The notes under the pieces were generated by a model. The model did no database searches. It was not told the DNA's origin and was given only the letters and a program-made list of their open reading frames with translations. Of a DNA stretch of 64,000 nt, positions 23,930-34,068 are shown piece after piece. The first letter of the stretch is position 1. Every line of letters starts with the position of its first letter. The stretch covers positions 631,001 to 695,000 of the forward strand of contig WPIO01000065.1 in the NCBI GenBank assembly GCA_009760855.2, read 5' to 3'. The position numbers and the translations under genes are program-made. The DNA is from Cristatella mucedo (lineage: Eukaryota > Bryozoa > Phylactolaemata > Cristatellidae).

Positions 23930-26900
23930 TCCGAATGTGTATCTCCGTCAGTAACTCCACAAAGTCATAAAGACCATGTGGGCATTACGCAGGAGAGTTT
24001 TGTATAGCGCACTCACAGCCTAAGCGGCTTTCGGTACGCATTCGGTAGCACACAGACTTCGTCTCACGCAACAAACAGAAAGTGGGAAGCATAGCAGAGT
24101 CAGGAGAGCAGTTGAGGTAGCGAGTAGCCTAGAAGTAGCAGTTCAGGACCGCTGAAAAAGATGTGCCATAGTCGGCAGTTGGAGAGTAGATGTCGTTGCG
24201 TAAGAATTGTGGAAGCGAGTTCCACAGTCTAGGACCTGCAGAGCTAAAGCTTCTGTCGCCAACTGTCTTTAAGCGGAGGAATGGGACAGCTAATTTATTG
24301 TCCACACCGGACCCGAGGGCGCGAACAGGCTGAAACTGATGTAGCAGTTCAGCTAGGTACGAAGGAGCCAAGCCGTGGCGGGCCTTGTGGGTCAGCGTAA
24401 GAACTTTGCTCTGTATCCGTTGCTCAACCGGCAACCATCCTAGCTCTTCCAGCAAAGGTGACACGTGCTCAAACCGCTGGGACTTGAAGACCAGCCTGGC
24501 AGCCATATTCATAGTCCGCTGTAGTGGCAAAATAGCTTTCTTTGGCAACCCAGCCAAAAGGGAATTACAATAATCAAGCCGAGACAGAACTAAAGAGCTA
24601 GTTAAATTTTTTACAAGCCACTGTGGGAGACAGCTCCTAATCTTGGATAGGGATCGGATGTGATGGCTAGCTGTAGAGGCAGTCTTCTGAATGAAGCTTT
24701 TGAAATTGAGGCAGCTGTCGAACACGACACCTAGATTACGAGCACGTGGTGAAGGTCGCGAAATAGCATCACCTATTAGAACAGCAAAGCCTTTTAATCC
24801 AGCCACACGCTTAGGGTGTCCTATGAGCAGCAGTTCGGTTTTATCGTCATTTAATTTCAGGAAGTTTTCAGACATTCAGGATCGAATATCGGCAAGGCAA
24901 GCATTCAGTTTCTCAGTTGCTGCAGCAGATTCCGACGGTTTAAATGATAAATACAACTGAGTATCGTCAGCATAGAAGTGATATCCTATTCCATGGGCCT
25001 TAATCACTTTTCCCTGAGGTTGCGTATAAATGGAGAACAGCATGGGACAAAGTACAGACCCTTGAGGGACTCCACAGGTGACCCTTCTCTTGTCTGAGAC
25101 CTGACCCCCACACGACACGGATTAAACACGATCAGACAAGTATGATTTAAACCACGCCAGTGCTTCGTCTGCCAGACCAATCGTTGTTCTCAATCGTTCA
25201 AGAAGAACTTCGTGATCAATGGTGTCGAAGGCAGCAGATAGATCTAGCAGAGCTAGGGCAGTGACATTCCCGTCGTCGTTGCCACGTAGAATGTCATTGT
25301 TAACACGGAGGAGAGCAGTTTCAGTAGAGTGCTGCCTCTTGAAACCTGATTGAAACGTTTCTGACATTCCATTATTTTCAATATGTTCATGTTCAACTAG
25401 CTGCTTAGCAACAATTTTTCAAGAATCTTTGATAATAACGGAAGAAGGGAAACTGGATGATAGTTTGCTAGGACCTCTGTGTCTAATCCAGGCTTTTTGA
25501 GAATAGGTCTAACGATTGCCGATTTGAAGGACATGGGGACGACCCCTTTTCCCAAAGAAGCAATTAAAATCTTGGTTATGGCAGGGCTAAGTTGGTCTGC
25601 AAGTGAAGACCACAGAGATGAAGGTATAGGGTCTTCAGGAGACGAGCTCTTTTTGCTAGACCTTATTAAGGCAGCCACATCACAGGCAGAAACATCGGAG
25701 AACCTTTTAAGAAAGGTCACAGATTGAGGAACGGCGATTGGTTTGGTCGGAGAGGGCTTAATGGAGGCACGAATGTGCTCAATTTTTCCAGTAAAGAAGG
25801 CTGAAAACTTTTCGGCTGATCACTTAATATCTGGAGAGTCAGACCTGACAGCATTGGCCAGTAAATGGTTTACTGTCTTATAAATCCGTTTAGTGTCCGA
25901 CTGGCAGGAATTCAGTTTTCTAATGAAAAAAGAAGCCCTGGCTTTTTAAAGCTTTCGTGTGTAAACACGAAGGAAGTCTTTAAAATTGACTATGTCTGCC
26001 TCAGACCCCGATTTCTTGAAACGACGTTCCAGCCTGCGCTTAACACGGCGCATCTTAAGGAGTTTTTTTCTAAATTGAAAGGAATCTCGACGACTTTGAA
26101 CACGGATAGAGCGAACGGAAGCATGCTTGTCAAGAGCACTCCTGAGTGTCATGTTCATCGCATCAGTGAGGGTATCGAGGCTGCCGGTCGAGTCTGAATG
26201 CAGATCAAGAAGGCCTGCATCACAAACAGATTTAAAAAACTTGTCCATGTATATGCTTTGTAAGTTACGTCGTTTGGCAAATTCGACATTGCCCTGCACG
26301 TACGAGGGAGCAGGAACAGTAAACGAGACCGAACAATGATCTGAGAGGGTCAGTGGGCACACCACAAAGTCAGTGGGGAGGACATCCTTAGTGATCACGA
26401 GATCTAGAATGTGGCCACCGACGTGGGTGCTATGATTAACGTGTTGGGCCAAACCGAAATTCTCCAGACAGTCAAGAAATGAGCGGACCTGGCTGTTGCT
26501 AGTGTTGTCAACGTGAATATTGAAGTCTCCTACAATCAGTAGCGGCCTGTCACACACAAATATTTTAGCGAGGAACTCTGAAAACTCCTCTATAAACAAG
26601 TTTAGACAGCCAGAAGGAGGCCGGTATATCACAACGGTGAGAGGCATTGTCTTTGATGAAGACCTGATAGCAACCGATTCAAATGATGACCCATGCGAGA
26701 AACTTCACGTTTTATAGCCAAACGATTCGCGAACAACAATTGCAACCCCACCACCAACCTTGTCATAACGCATGGACTGATAGAATGAGACCCGGGTGGG
26801 GTGGTCTCGGAAATACAGCTACTGGAACAAGGCGTCATCCAGGTTTCGGTAAGCAGAAATGCATCTAGCTTCTCCTGGACCACCTGATCGCGGATAATTA

Positions 26901-27470
26901 ACCCCTTGGTTTTTAGCGAGCGGATATTTAGTAGGCGGAATTTAAGAGGCTGTCCAACAACTGGGCGACGGCGATGAAGTGGCTCGTATTCTTTACCGTT
27001 TGCGTCCGGCCCGGCGGACGCTGGCTCTTCGAATTTGAATTGGACCTTGGTAACGGCCGTGGGACGACATTTCACAACGTGCAGGGCTACAGCGGGTGGG
27101 GTACTACCACAACAAGTACTATTTAGCGCTTTAAACTTACGAGTTGTAGGTTTGATAGCCGAGCTGTTGATGGGGCGAACGCAGGATGCAGGTGGGTTCT
27201 CACTGACCCGCCGGAGAAGGCCCGCCGGTAGGTATCGACTAATGGCGACATCGCATCTTATGCTAAGCAGGTCCTGTTTTGGGTAGCATATCTGAGGACA
27301 GCTCATAAATAGTCACAGCAAAGATAGCAGCGGAATACCCGAAGGTATTACGGAGAAATCAAGTAAAGGTCCACACCAAGCTAGGAGTCGCCCGAGGCCG
27401 CTCTTTAGCGCGGGGAGGAATGCCTCAATAACATGATACGGTTGGCGCTACAATAAACAAAAGCCATGGT
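23930..27470 (-). mobile_element. Family B L2/CR1-like retrotransposon, nearly full length
   Basis: A non-LTR retrotransposon encoding endonuclease and reverse transcriptase for target-primed insertion. Order on the minus strand: N-terminal segment and endonuclease start (27306-26629; NIRSLKTKG and LLTETW), endonuclease core (26647-25946; VGDFNIHVDN and LSDHCSV), reverse transcriptase (25720-24129) with AFDTIDHEVLLERL, GVPQGSVL, YHFYADDTQLY and the C-terminal RLWNSLP region, then a 200-bp 3' UTR. Lesions seen: one-base frameshift near 25400, in-frame stops at 25122-25124 and 24876-24878, and a frame change near 26640. The 25725-25945 linker is not open. Unlike family A it has no ATT tail. The 5' end is uncertain. 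Confidence 0.88.
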
Positions 27471-27525
27471 AAGCTATTCATCTGAAAACGGATAAAATTT
27501 TAGCACCCCAGAACTGATCGGTCTT

Positions 27526-27612
27526 ATTAATAACAATAATAATAATTAAACACTTCATTAAGCGCCCTCCGAGAACTCAATCTCTCCCTAGGTGCTTTAC
27601 GTTTGGCATAGT
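27526..27612 (-). mobile_element. Family A 3' hairpin fragment upstream of the receptor gene
   Basis: AATAATAATAATT tail and hairpin (AAGCGCCCTCCGAGAACTCA on the plus strand); only the last 85 bp or so of the element remain, about 130-190 bp upstream of the receptor start. Confidence 0.75.
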
Positions 27613-27738
27613 CATGGAGAGAGATGCAACTCATCTCGTGCGATTCATTCACTAAATTTCTGCAGCTCACCTGAGTAAAAAGCCTGCTCCGTTTCTCTGC
27701 TCTCACGTCTGATGGTAGCATTCCAATGACATTTTAGT

Positions 27739-28725
27739 TTGTTTTTCTATCGAGTCTGGCAATGTGCACATTTCTGCAGCGCCGTTTACATTCTCCAGAT
27801 GGAAGGTGAAGTCGTGCCAGAATGCTGGAACACATCGGATGATGCAGGTCCAGACATAGCGAAGATAGCTGCATATCCTACTGATGTGACAATCTTAACC
27901 GTCAACTCGTTTTACTTGGCGATCACTGCCACAACCAGAGGACGGCGGAGCCGTCTCGGACAATATATGTCATTTGGTTTCCTGCTCATTGGCATGATTC
28001 CAGCTCTGGTTCGCATTGGACAGCTAGGATATCACGAATTCATTCCTGATATTAACCCATATTCATGCGTAGTTCTGGGCATAGCTCAGCATGCGGCGGC
28101 CAACAGCTTGGCGTTTTTTCTTTCTGGCATAGCATACGATAGATTTCTAGTGCTTGAGTATCCGTTGAACTACGAGACATTATTCTTCCAACGCCGTCCA
28201 TATTTGATGTTAGCCATTTTCATTGCCATCCCGACGGCAGCACTGTCTTCGACATTATGGTCAGCAAAATCGTTCTGCTACGACACTTCGTCTGGTTGCA
28301 TTGGACGCACATTAGAAGATGCAACTAAGAGCGTCGCCGTCTATCTTGTCTTCGTCATGCAAGCATTCACTCTAGGTTGGTTTATCTGCTGCTACGCACG
28401 AATATGGAGGATCGCCAGAAAAGCGGCTCGGAGAGAGCTTCGCCACAGCCGTGCAGCGCTGAGGACGCTGGGTATTCTGGGCATTGAGCACTCAATATTC
28501 GTTATAGTACCGCTCATTCAGGGTATAGTCGACTTCTTCCTCAGTGGGCCCGCCAAGGTTGAGCTCTACCGAGCGCTGCTGATTGCTTATAGTGGTAACG
28601 AGATCGTGGCTCCGACTATATACGTAGCCTTGGACCGCACATATAAGACTGCTATAAGAAAAATTATTTGCAAGAGAAAGCCCACGGCAGCAAGCAACAT
28701 CAGTTCTAACAGTTCTGTTACATAG
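27739..28725 (+). CDS. Rhodopsin-like G protein-coupled receptor, intronless, orphan
   Basis: A 328-residue uninterrupted frame; M21 (27799) is the more likely start because the first 20 residues look like a run-in and M21 leaves a short N-terminus with an N-glycosylation site (N31-T-S). Seven hydrophobic spans: about 47-66, 76-97, 109-131, 153-175, 197-219, 243-268 and 277-298. Class-A signs: C110 at the top of TM3 with C180 or C187 in extracellular loop 2; AYDRF (132-136) replacing DRY after TM3; R/K-rich loop 3 (AARRELRHSR); VAPTIYV in TM7 where NPxxY is usual; then basic helix 8 (RTYKTAIRKIICKRK). TM6 lacks the CWxP core, having VPL instead. The family suggests a membrane receptor; ligand and G protein are unknown. 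It resembles lineage-expanded, intron-poor invertebrate receptors more than any named subfamily. It sits alone among repeats. Confidence 0.8.
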   Translation: MFFYRVWQCAHFCSAVYILQMEGEVVPECWNTSDDAGPDIAKIAAYPTDVTILTVNSFYLAITATTRGRRSRLGQYMSFGFLLIGMIPALVRIGQLGYHEFIPDINPYSCVVLGIAQHAAANSLAFFLSGIAYDRFLVLEYPLNYETLFFQRRPYLMLAIFIAIPTAALSSTLWSAKSFCYDTSSGCIGRTLEDATKSVAVYLVFVMQAFTLGWFICCYARIWRIARKAARRELRHSRAALRTLGILGIEHSIFVIVPLIQGIVDFFLSGPAKVELYRALLIAYSGNEIVAPTIYVALDRTYKTAIRKIICKRKPTAASNISSNSSVT

Positions 28726-29034
28726 ATGTTTGAATGAAATCTGAGCATTCTAAATAATAAGCCCCGGTTTCCATGTCTCTCTCCGTCTTTCTCCAACTGC
28801 GCCTCTCTCTCTTTCTCTATCTCCATAGCATCTCTTTTTCTCTCTTCAACCAACCTTACTTTGTAAACACGATCCAATATCCAAGAGCCTTCGGAAAAGC
28901 TCCGTGTATTAGTGTTCTGGAACAATGATGGCAGCTATGGCAGTGGCTTCAAATGCAGCTGCTGCCTTATGAATTTATGATGTGAAAACTCATGGAATAC
29001 AAAAAATGGTGCTATGCGGATTTTATGTAATAGA
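28726..29034. other. 3' flank of the receptor gene
   Basis: A C/T-rich tract lies at 28768-28850. The first AATAAA-like hexamer on the plus strand is at about 29034, at the edge of a retrotransposon fragment. Confidence 0.4.
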
Positions 29035-29700
29035 AAATAAACTTGTATAGCCCCCTTGGAGAACACGATCTATTTCTAGATACTTTAAACATGCTCTATA
29101 AGGAAGCATGTTCGAATGTTTAGTGGTAGAATGCTCAATGTCAACAAGCGTAACATGGTTAAAGATGCCATACACAGCTTCAGCATGCAAATATGATTGG
29201 TGGCAGTATGCACGGTTTCAGCACCCGTAAACACACGAAGGACATATCACAAGGACCCAATAAATGCTGTGATTAAAAGACTCGTTTTTAGCTTCTTTTT
29301 AAATGCCGCCAAGTCAAGGGATGTCGTGACTTCAGTAAGAGATGAGTTACGGGATTAGGGAGCAAAAGTACTAAAGGCAAGGTTATCAAAGGATTCGAAT
29401 CTCGTACGAGGTGTTGCTCAATGATTTGATTCTGAAAAGTGGGTGGTACGATGCCTAGCCTGGTCGAAGAGTAGATCTCATAAGAAGGCTGGAGACGATG
29501 GATGATGGGACCTAAAATTGCGAGACGAAACCCCAAATTAGACGAGTCGCTTGACTGTGAACCAGTACAGATCGGAGGGAAGTGGTGTGACGAGGCAACT
29601 TCGACGCTCACGACAGGTAAGCCTGGCTGCAGAGTTTGCACGAACTGTAAGGGAGCCCATTTTTACAGGCCATTAGATCAGCAAGCTGGGCGTTACAGAA
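29035..29700 (-). mobile_element. Family A 3' fragment
   Basis: Hairpin (about 29046-29100), 3' UTR, then the reverse-transcriptase C-terminus in broken frames (a GPIIHRLQPSYEIY frame runs beside the LHSLAPAYLSD frame). Confidence 0.75.
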
Positions 29701-30059
29701 GTCGGGACAGAATGTCAGACATGCATGAATCTTACTTGAAGCACCGGATGGATATGAAGAGACGCTTGCTTAATACTCCCGGCATTTTCGCGAGCCAACT
29801 TGCAGGCTCTCCCTCTCTCGCTCACACACGCTCGGCTGTATATCACTTCAACATAATGTTTATCAGGCCTGCAGTAACCAAAGTGGCCAATCTTAAAGTT
29901 TGCCTTTCGAACATTAAGTAAATATGCAATACAACACTCATTAAGCACGACATGATTCTTGACGACAACCTGAGTAGTTTGCCTTGAATAAAACGTGGCT
30001 GCAATTGAATAACCGGCTGACCATAACTGACGCCTCCTTAGCAGGCTTATCTTTCTTGC

Positions 30060-30500
30060 GTACCATGATCAATCAAAACCAGCGGTGTAGTCGACATGTT
30101 AGCACGTTCCTCCCTCATTTTCAGATCATTTGCAGTCCCATCCAAGCAGTCTTTCAAATCTCTTATTTTTAGTCCCTCCGACAAGAAGTGGCCAATGGTG
30201 GCAGTAATCTTTTGCCCTCCGCCAGGTACCAAGTACTCATTATTTCAGATTTCAGTGATTTCATTTCAAATTTTGGTGCAAGAAATTGACCTTTCCTGGA
30301 TATGGATAATATGACCTTGATTATGCTTATTCAACTGAGGCCAAAAGTGACACATTTCATGCTCAGCCAGCACATTTTCTCTCGTGGCTCATGTGCATAA
30401 CCTCTGTTATGCAAAGGTCACGCACTCGATCAAATATTTCCCTAGAATTGAGGGCATTGGTTCCCTATTACTCGCATGAACAGACATCTAACTCTAGAAA
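30060..30500 (+). mobile_element. Family A endonuclease-region fragment
   Basis: FCPPPGTKYSLF and the following VISFQILVQEIDLSW are decayed forms of the YRPPG...FSDFISDLV part of the endonuclease. It is similar to 10500-10690. Confidence 0.6.
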
Positions 30501-31044
30501 AAATCCGTTTCGTCTCTTCGATTAATGGCTTGTGTCGCAGGCACGATTAACCGTTGTTTCTATCTCTATAATAAGATAGGCTAGTTAGTCATTTAATTCA
30601 TCCGTCACAGCCACTGACGTCCCGTTAACACTTAAATCTTGGCGTTACATTTTGTACTGTTAAAAAGACTTTACAAAAATGGGTTCGAAAAGGAGAAGAT
30701 AATTTAATAATTTTCGCATGTAGTTGCAACATGTACTCCCGTTGGTGAAATTGATCATTGGAATTCTAGAACTTGACAGCAGTATAGCTGAGTGGGCGTA
30801 TTGAAAGCTGCCAGAGTGAGCGAGACCGACCGGAAGTCGCGCTGCACCTGCCTTTGGTAAGCGATATACGTAGGAACGTCCGTACGCTTCGTACATGCAA
30901 CTCGATGCTTATTCGCTAACCGGCGCTGACAAATACGTTTCGTACAACTCAATTTAAGTTTTTTATAAGTAATTCTTAAATATATTACTTTCTAAATACG
31001 TTTTCGTTGGTCCTCCTAGATAGATTTTTCTCCGAACACTAAAA
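30501..31044. other. No recognisable content
   Basis: Short frames on both strands; nothing recognised. Confidence 0.4.
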
Positions 31045-31565
31045 ACAGTGAGCTTGGCAGTCATTGAGGCGGACTCACCATCTAGGTAAGCGGACGCTCA
31101 GTCCTGCCTTATAAAGCAAAGTTGGGGTTTTCGTGACTTTTTGCGAAAGCAATTTCCGTATGAAACCTGTACTTTCCGAAGGACTTTGTGAAGCGGCGAT
31201 TTTTCTCAGCTGTGACCTGGGAATAGAATGCTAACAAGCGGAATTTAAGTGTACCTATCGCAGTCAAAGACGAGAAAAAAAGCAGAAAAGGTAGTCACTC
31301 AGATCGCCGCACTGTTAAAAGTCAACAGAAATGTCGCATGCGACAAACTCTATAAAAGGAAAGATGCTGATGAAGCAGCCGCGGGAGCTTCGTGCTGTTA
31401 AAGCTCTGCGAACGCCTACTCACTTTTTCAAATATAAGAGCAGAAAGAGACTGGAGGTAAGATTCGAGCACTTCACTAACCAGATTGTAGTTTGAAGACC
31501 TCGCCTGACAGTAGGCCGGGCTCACCAGCTAGCCAGAGCTTACCGTTTGGTCAGCGGACACACAG
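31045..31565 (+). repeat. Unclassified interspersed repeat R3, copy 2
   Basis: Matches copy 1 block by block, including GCCGCGGGAGCTTCGTGCTG at about 31379, AGAAAGAGACTGGAGGTAAG and GACAGTAGGCCGGGCTCACC. Confidence 0.65.
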
Positions 31566-31985
31566 GCCTTGAGATTATTAAAGCCATCTGGACATAAAAT
31601 AACATCCCTTAGTCACCATTACACTCGCATTACCCAATATATTAGACAAAATAAGAGAAAATATGAGATATTGGACATTAAAAATACCATATTATTATTA
31701 TTTTAGATTTAATTACACACACACAGTTCTTACACACAACCACTAACTTATGAAAATATTCACCCACCTTTTGGGAAGAAAGTTCTTGCCCACAAACGAG
31801 TAGTGGTCGAGCGCCTGCACTTGACGTTGAATGATTTGCAGGGGTGCTCGATTACTAGGCCTACAGTCCATGCGTACAGTAATTTTAACTTTAACACAGC
31901 GATGTATAATTGACTCAGAAAACCGAGCGCGTGCTGTATCCTTTTCACAATCTCCATCAACTTGTTAATGAGTACATGCATGTTA

Positions 31986-32186
31986 GAAAAACCGCGAAGA
32001 GCGAAGCCACGAAAGTCGAAGCACGAAGCGACGAGGGACGACTGTTTTTAGAATGTCATTAGCAGGTTTTCTATGCTCTAACCATAAAAATATTCTTTTT
32101 ATAAATAAGCAATCGTACTTCAGGGAAATTTACTTATCACGGTAGATTCTGGAACGGATTAACCTTGATAAACGAGGGACGACTGC
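31986..32186 (-). mobile_element. Pogo/mariner-like repeat ends, two in the same orientation
   Basis: Two segments each end in CGAGGGACGACTG on the plus strand (32034-32046 and 32174-32186). On the minus strand one reads CAGTCGTCCCTCGTTTATC then GGTTAATCCGTTCC. The other reads CAGTCGTCCCTCGTCGCTTC, then a TTCGACTTTCGTGGCTTC stretch and CGCGGTTTTT. These are the two different ends typical of a widespread pogo/Tigger-like MITE, but normally they face each other. No coding sequence. Confidence 0.6.
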
Positions 32187-32450
32187 ATGTGAGGTTCGTG
32201 CAATGCAGACCTGCACTGCGGTGAAACCACACGAGGCCACAACTGGGCGCTGAAAACGACAGTTTATCGTCGGCCGGTTACTAGCGGTTATGCATGCTCT
32301 CTCCGCAGCGTGCACTGGTCTAACGGAATTAACTACGCCAACTCCTGAAGGGTATGATAACGTTCCCGTACGCCAGGGATCGCTAGCGATGGACCCGACC
32401 CCGAAAGCTGACAGTTACAGCACAGCAAGATACAAAACGGCCACCCGAGT
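32187..32450. other. No recognisable content
   Basis: Unique-looking sequence between the mariner-like ends and a SINE. Confidence 0.4.
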
Positions 32451-32636
32451 AAATAAATAAATACTAGCTGATTTAACAGCCTCTTTTTGTCTAGCAACAG
32501 AAGAGTCTTTACGGCGATCACCACCGCTTGCAGTGGCGATAAAGGATCGCCCACCGCAGGATTCGAACCCTCGACCTCGGGACCGAGGTCGTGAAAAGCA
32601 ACCGCCTTACCTAGTGAGCCATTACGGCTCAAGCCA
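32451..32636 (-). repeat. tRNA-derived SINE copy 3
   Basis: One of the best copies. It has an (AAAT)n tail at its 3' end (32451-32462), body GGCGATCACCACCGCTTGC (plus strand), box B GGATTCGAACCC, and the perfect palindrome GACCTCGGGACCGAGGTC. Confidence 0.85.
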
Positions 32637-33249
32637 GCGGAACACAACTTCGCAGTTGAAGTTACACATCGCTGTTCTTTGCCGTAGGTTGGAACTCTCG
32701 TGCTCTCGAAGCGTAGTCTCGTGCATGAGGTACTAAAGCTGCAGCCCCGAGAGCTATCAGGTATCTTCCTTTTATTCTCTCTCACCTGAATTCGTGAACT
32801 CGTGCCTAGGTGGTATTCTCTCAGACCCAATTCGTGGTGTCCATACTGAAGTTTATTCATTTACGCCCGTAGCCTATTAGATGGCTCGTTCTCCAGCTAA
32901 CCAGCCTCGCGCTCTTTGTTAAATGCAGCATATTTGTCGGTTCACATCCTGACTTCGTCGTCTGTCCAAAGCTCCATGCAAACCTGAGCGGATCTCGCTG
33001 TCACATTACCCTCTCGCTCCGCTCCCGGTTAACTAATGGATCCCCCTATCCGGGTTCTGCTTGGCTAGATCTATTCTACATGGCAGTATCCACCGCTATG
33101 GGTTGCTCTTGGTGCCCTAGTTAAACACACTTAGGCCAGAGCTCGTATAACTAACCGTATAACGTACAACGTATAACGTATAACTAACCTTTGAGCTGCC
33201 CCTGTGCACATGTACAAGCCTTACAGCCACATTCATCACCAGCTGCAGA
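32637..33249. other. No gene seen; short minisatellite at 33145-33188
   Basis: 33145-33188 repeats GTATAAC-type units about six times. The rest is not recognised. Confidence 0.45.
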
Positions 33250-33365
33250 GACCTAGTGGCTTTTTTCGGTAGCCCAGCCAAGAATCAGGGAGCTAGTTAC
33301 ATTTTCTGCAAGCCACCGTGGAAGGCAATTCCTAATCGTAGAGCGGAATCGGACGCGATGGCTAG
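33250..33365 (-). mobile_element. Family B fragment
   Basis: Matches family B at about 24530-24668 (TTTTCGGTAGCCCAGCCAA, then GGACGCGATGGCTAGC). It is joined directly to a family A 3' end. Confidence 0.6.
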
Positions 33366-33490
33366 CTTGCATGTCATCTCTAACCATGCTATCCTTGTTG
33401 ACACTGTCGTGCTATTACTAACCATACGATCACCCTTCCTTTAAAAAATGTGCAAATTGCCGAAAAAGAGATCTATGAGGGCACGATACG
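33366..33490 (+). mobile_element. Family A 3' UTR fragment
   Basis: Starts at GCATGTCATCTCTAACCATG (family A 3' UTR) and ends in a degraded hairpin (GAAAAAGAGATCTATGAGGG). Confidence 0.65.
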
Positions 33491-33662
33491 CACGTGTCAG
33501 TATAATAATGATTGTGGCGGAACAGGCGACACAACGCCAAAGGTGAGCGTGGCTCACCGAGGGCGGGCTACACCACGACTACGGCAAGGCAATGCTCAGC
33601 GGCCTCACACCGGTTGAGCGCCTGCTTGCAGATAGAGAGGGAGCTGAGGTAAAAGAAATATG

Positions 33663-33831
33663 AAAACTAGCTGATTTAATAGCCTTTTCGTACAGCGGCA
33701 GAAGAGCCTTAAAGGCTATCACCACCGCTTGCCGCGGTAATGAAGGATCGCCTGGCTCAGGATTCGAACCTACGACCTCGGGACCGAGGTCGTAAAGGGC
33801 AACTGCATTGCCTAGTGTGCCATCGCTGCTC
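33663..33831 (-). repeat. tRNA-derived SINE copy 4
   Basis: Body GGCTATCACCACCGCTTGC (plus strand), box B GGATTCGAACC, and the perfect palindrome GACCTCGGGACCGAGGTC. The 3' end ACTAGCTGATTTAATAGCC matches copy 3. Confidence 0.85.
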
Positions 33832-33969
33832 ACCGATAGATCACCTGACAGGAATTGTGGTTAGCAGTAGATCGCCAGTATGCCTGTCTCATGGCGTCGG
33901 CTTTAGTGCTGCCTCATGCAAGCACCCAAACAAAAACAGACAATCCCATCGGCGTGAAGGAAAAGCCAA

Positions 33970-34068
33970 CCAAATAAGAGGCAAGGCCATTGCTGGTTGT
34001 GCAGTCGGAAGCTTATTCTAGTCTACTGTTGGTGCATATAAGCTGAAGGCTCAATCGCCACAAGATTT
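33970..34068 (-). mobile_element. Family C fragment
   Basis: GCATATAAGCTGAAGGCTCAATCGCCACAAG-type sequence shared with about 5260-5290. It abuts a family A copy. Confidence 0.45.

Noticed and set aside
31760-31981. A 73-codon minus-strand frame considered as transposase
   Set aside because: No catalytic motif or repeat partner; it overlaps only the outer edge of the mariner-like ends.
33145-33188. CRISPR-like short repeats
   Set aside because: GTATAAC units are directly adjacent without spacers; a minisatellite in animal DNA.
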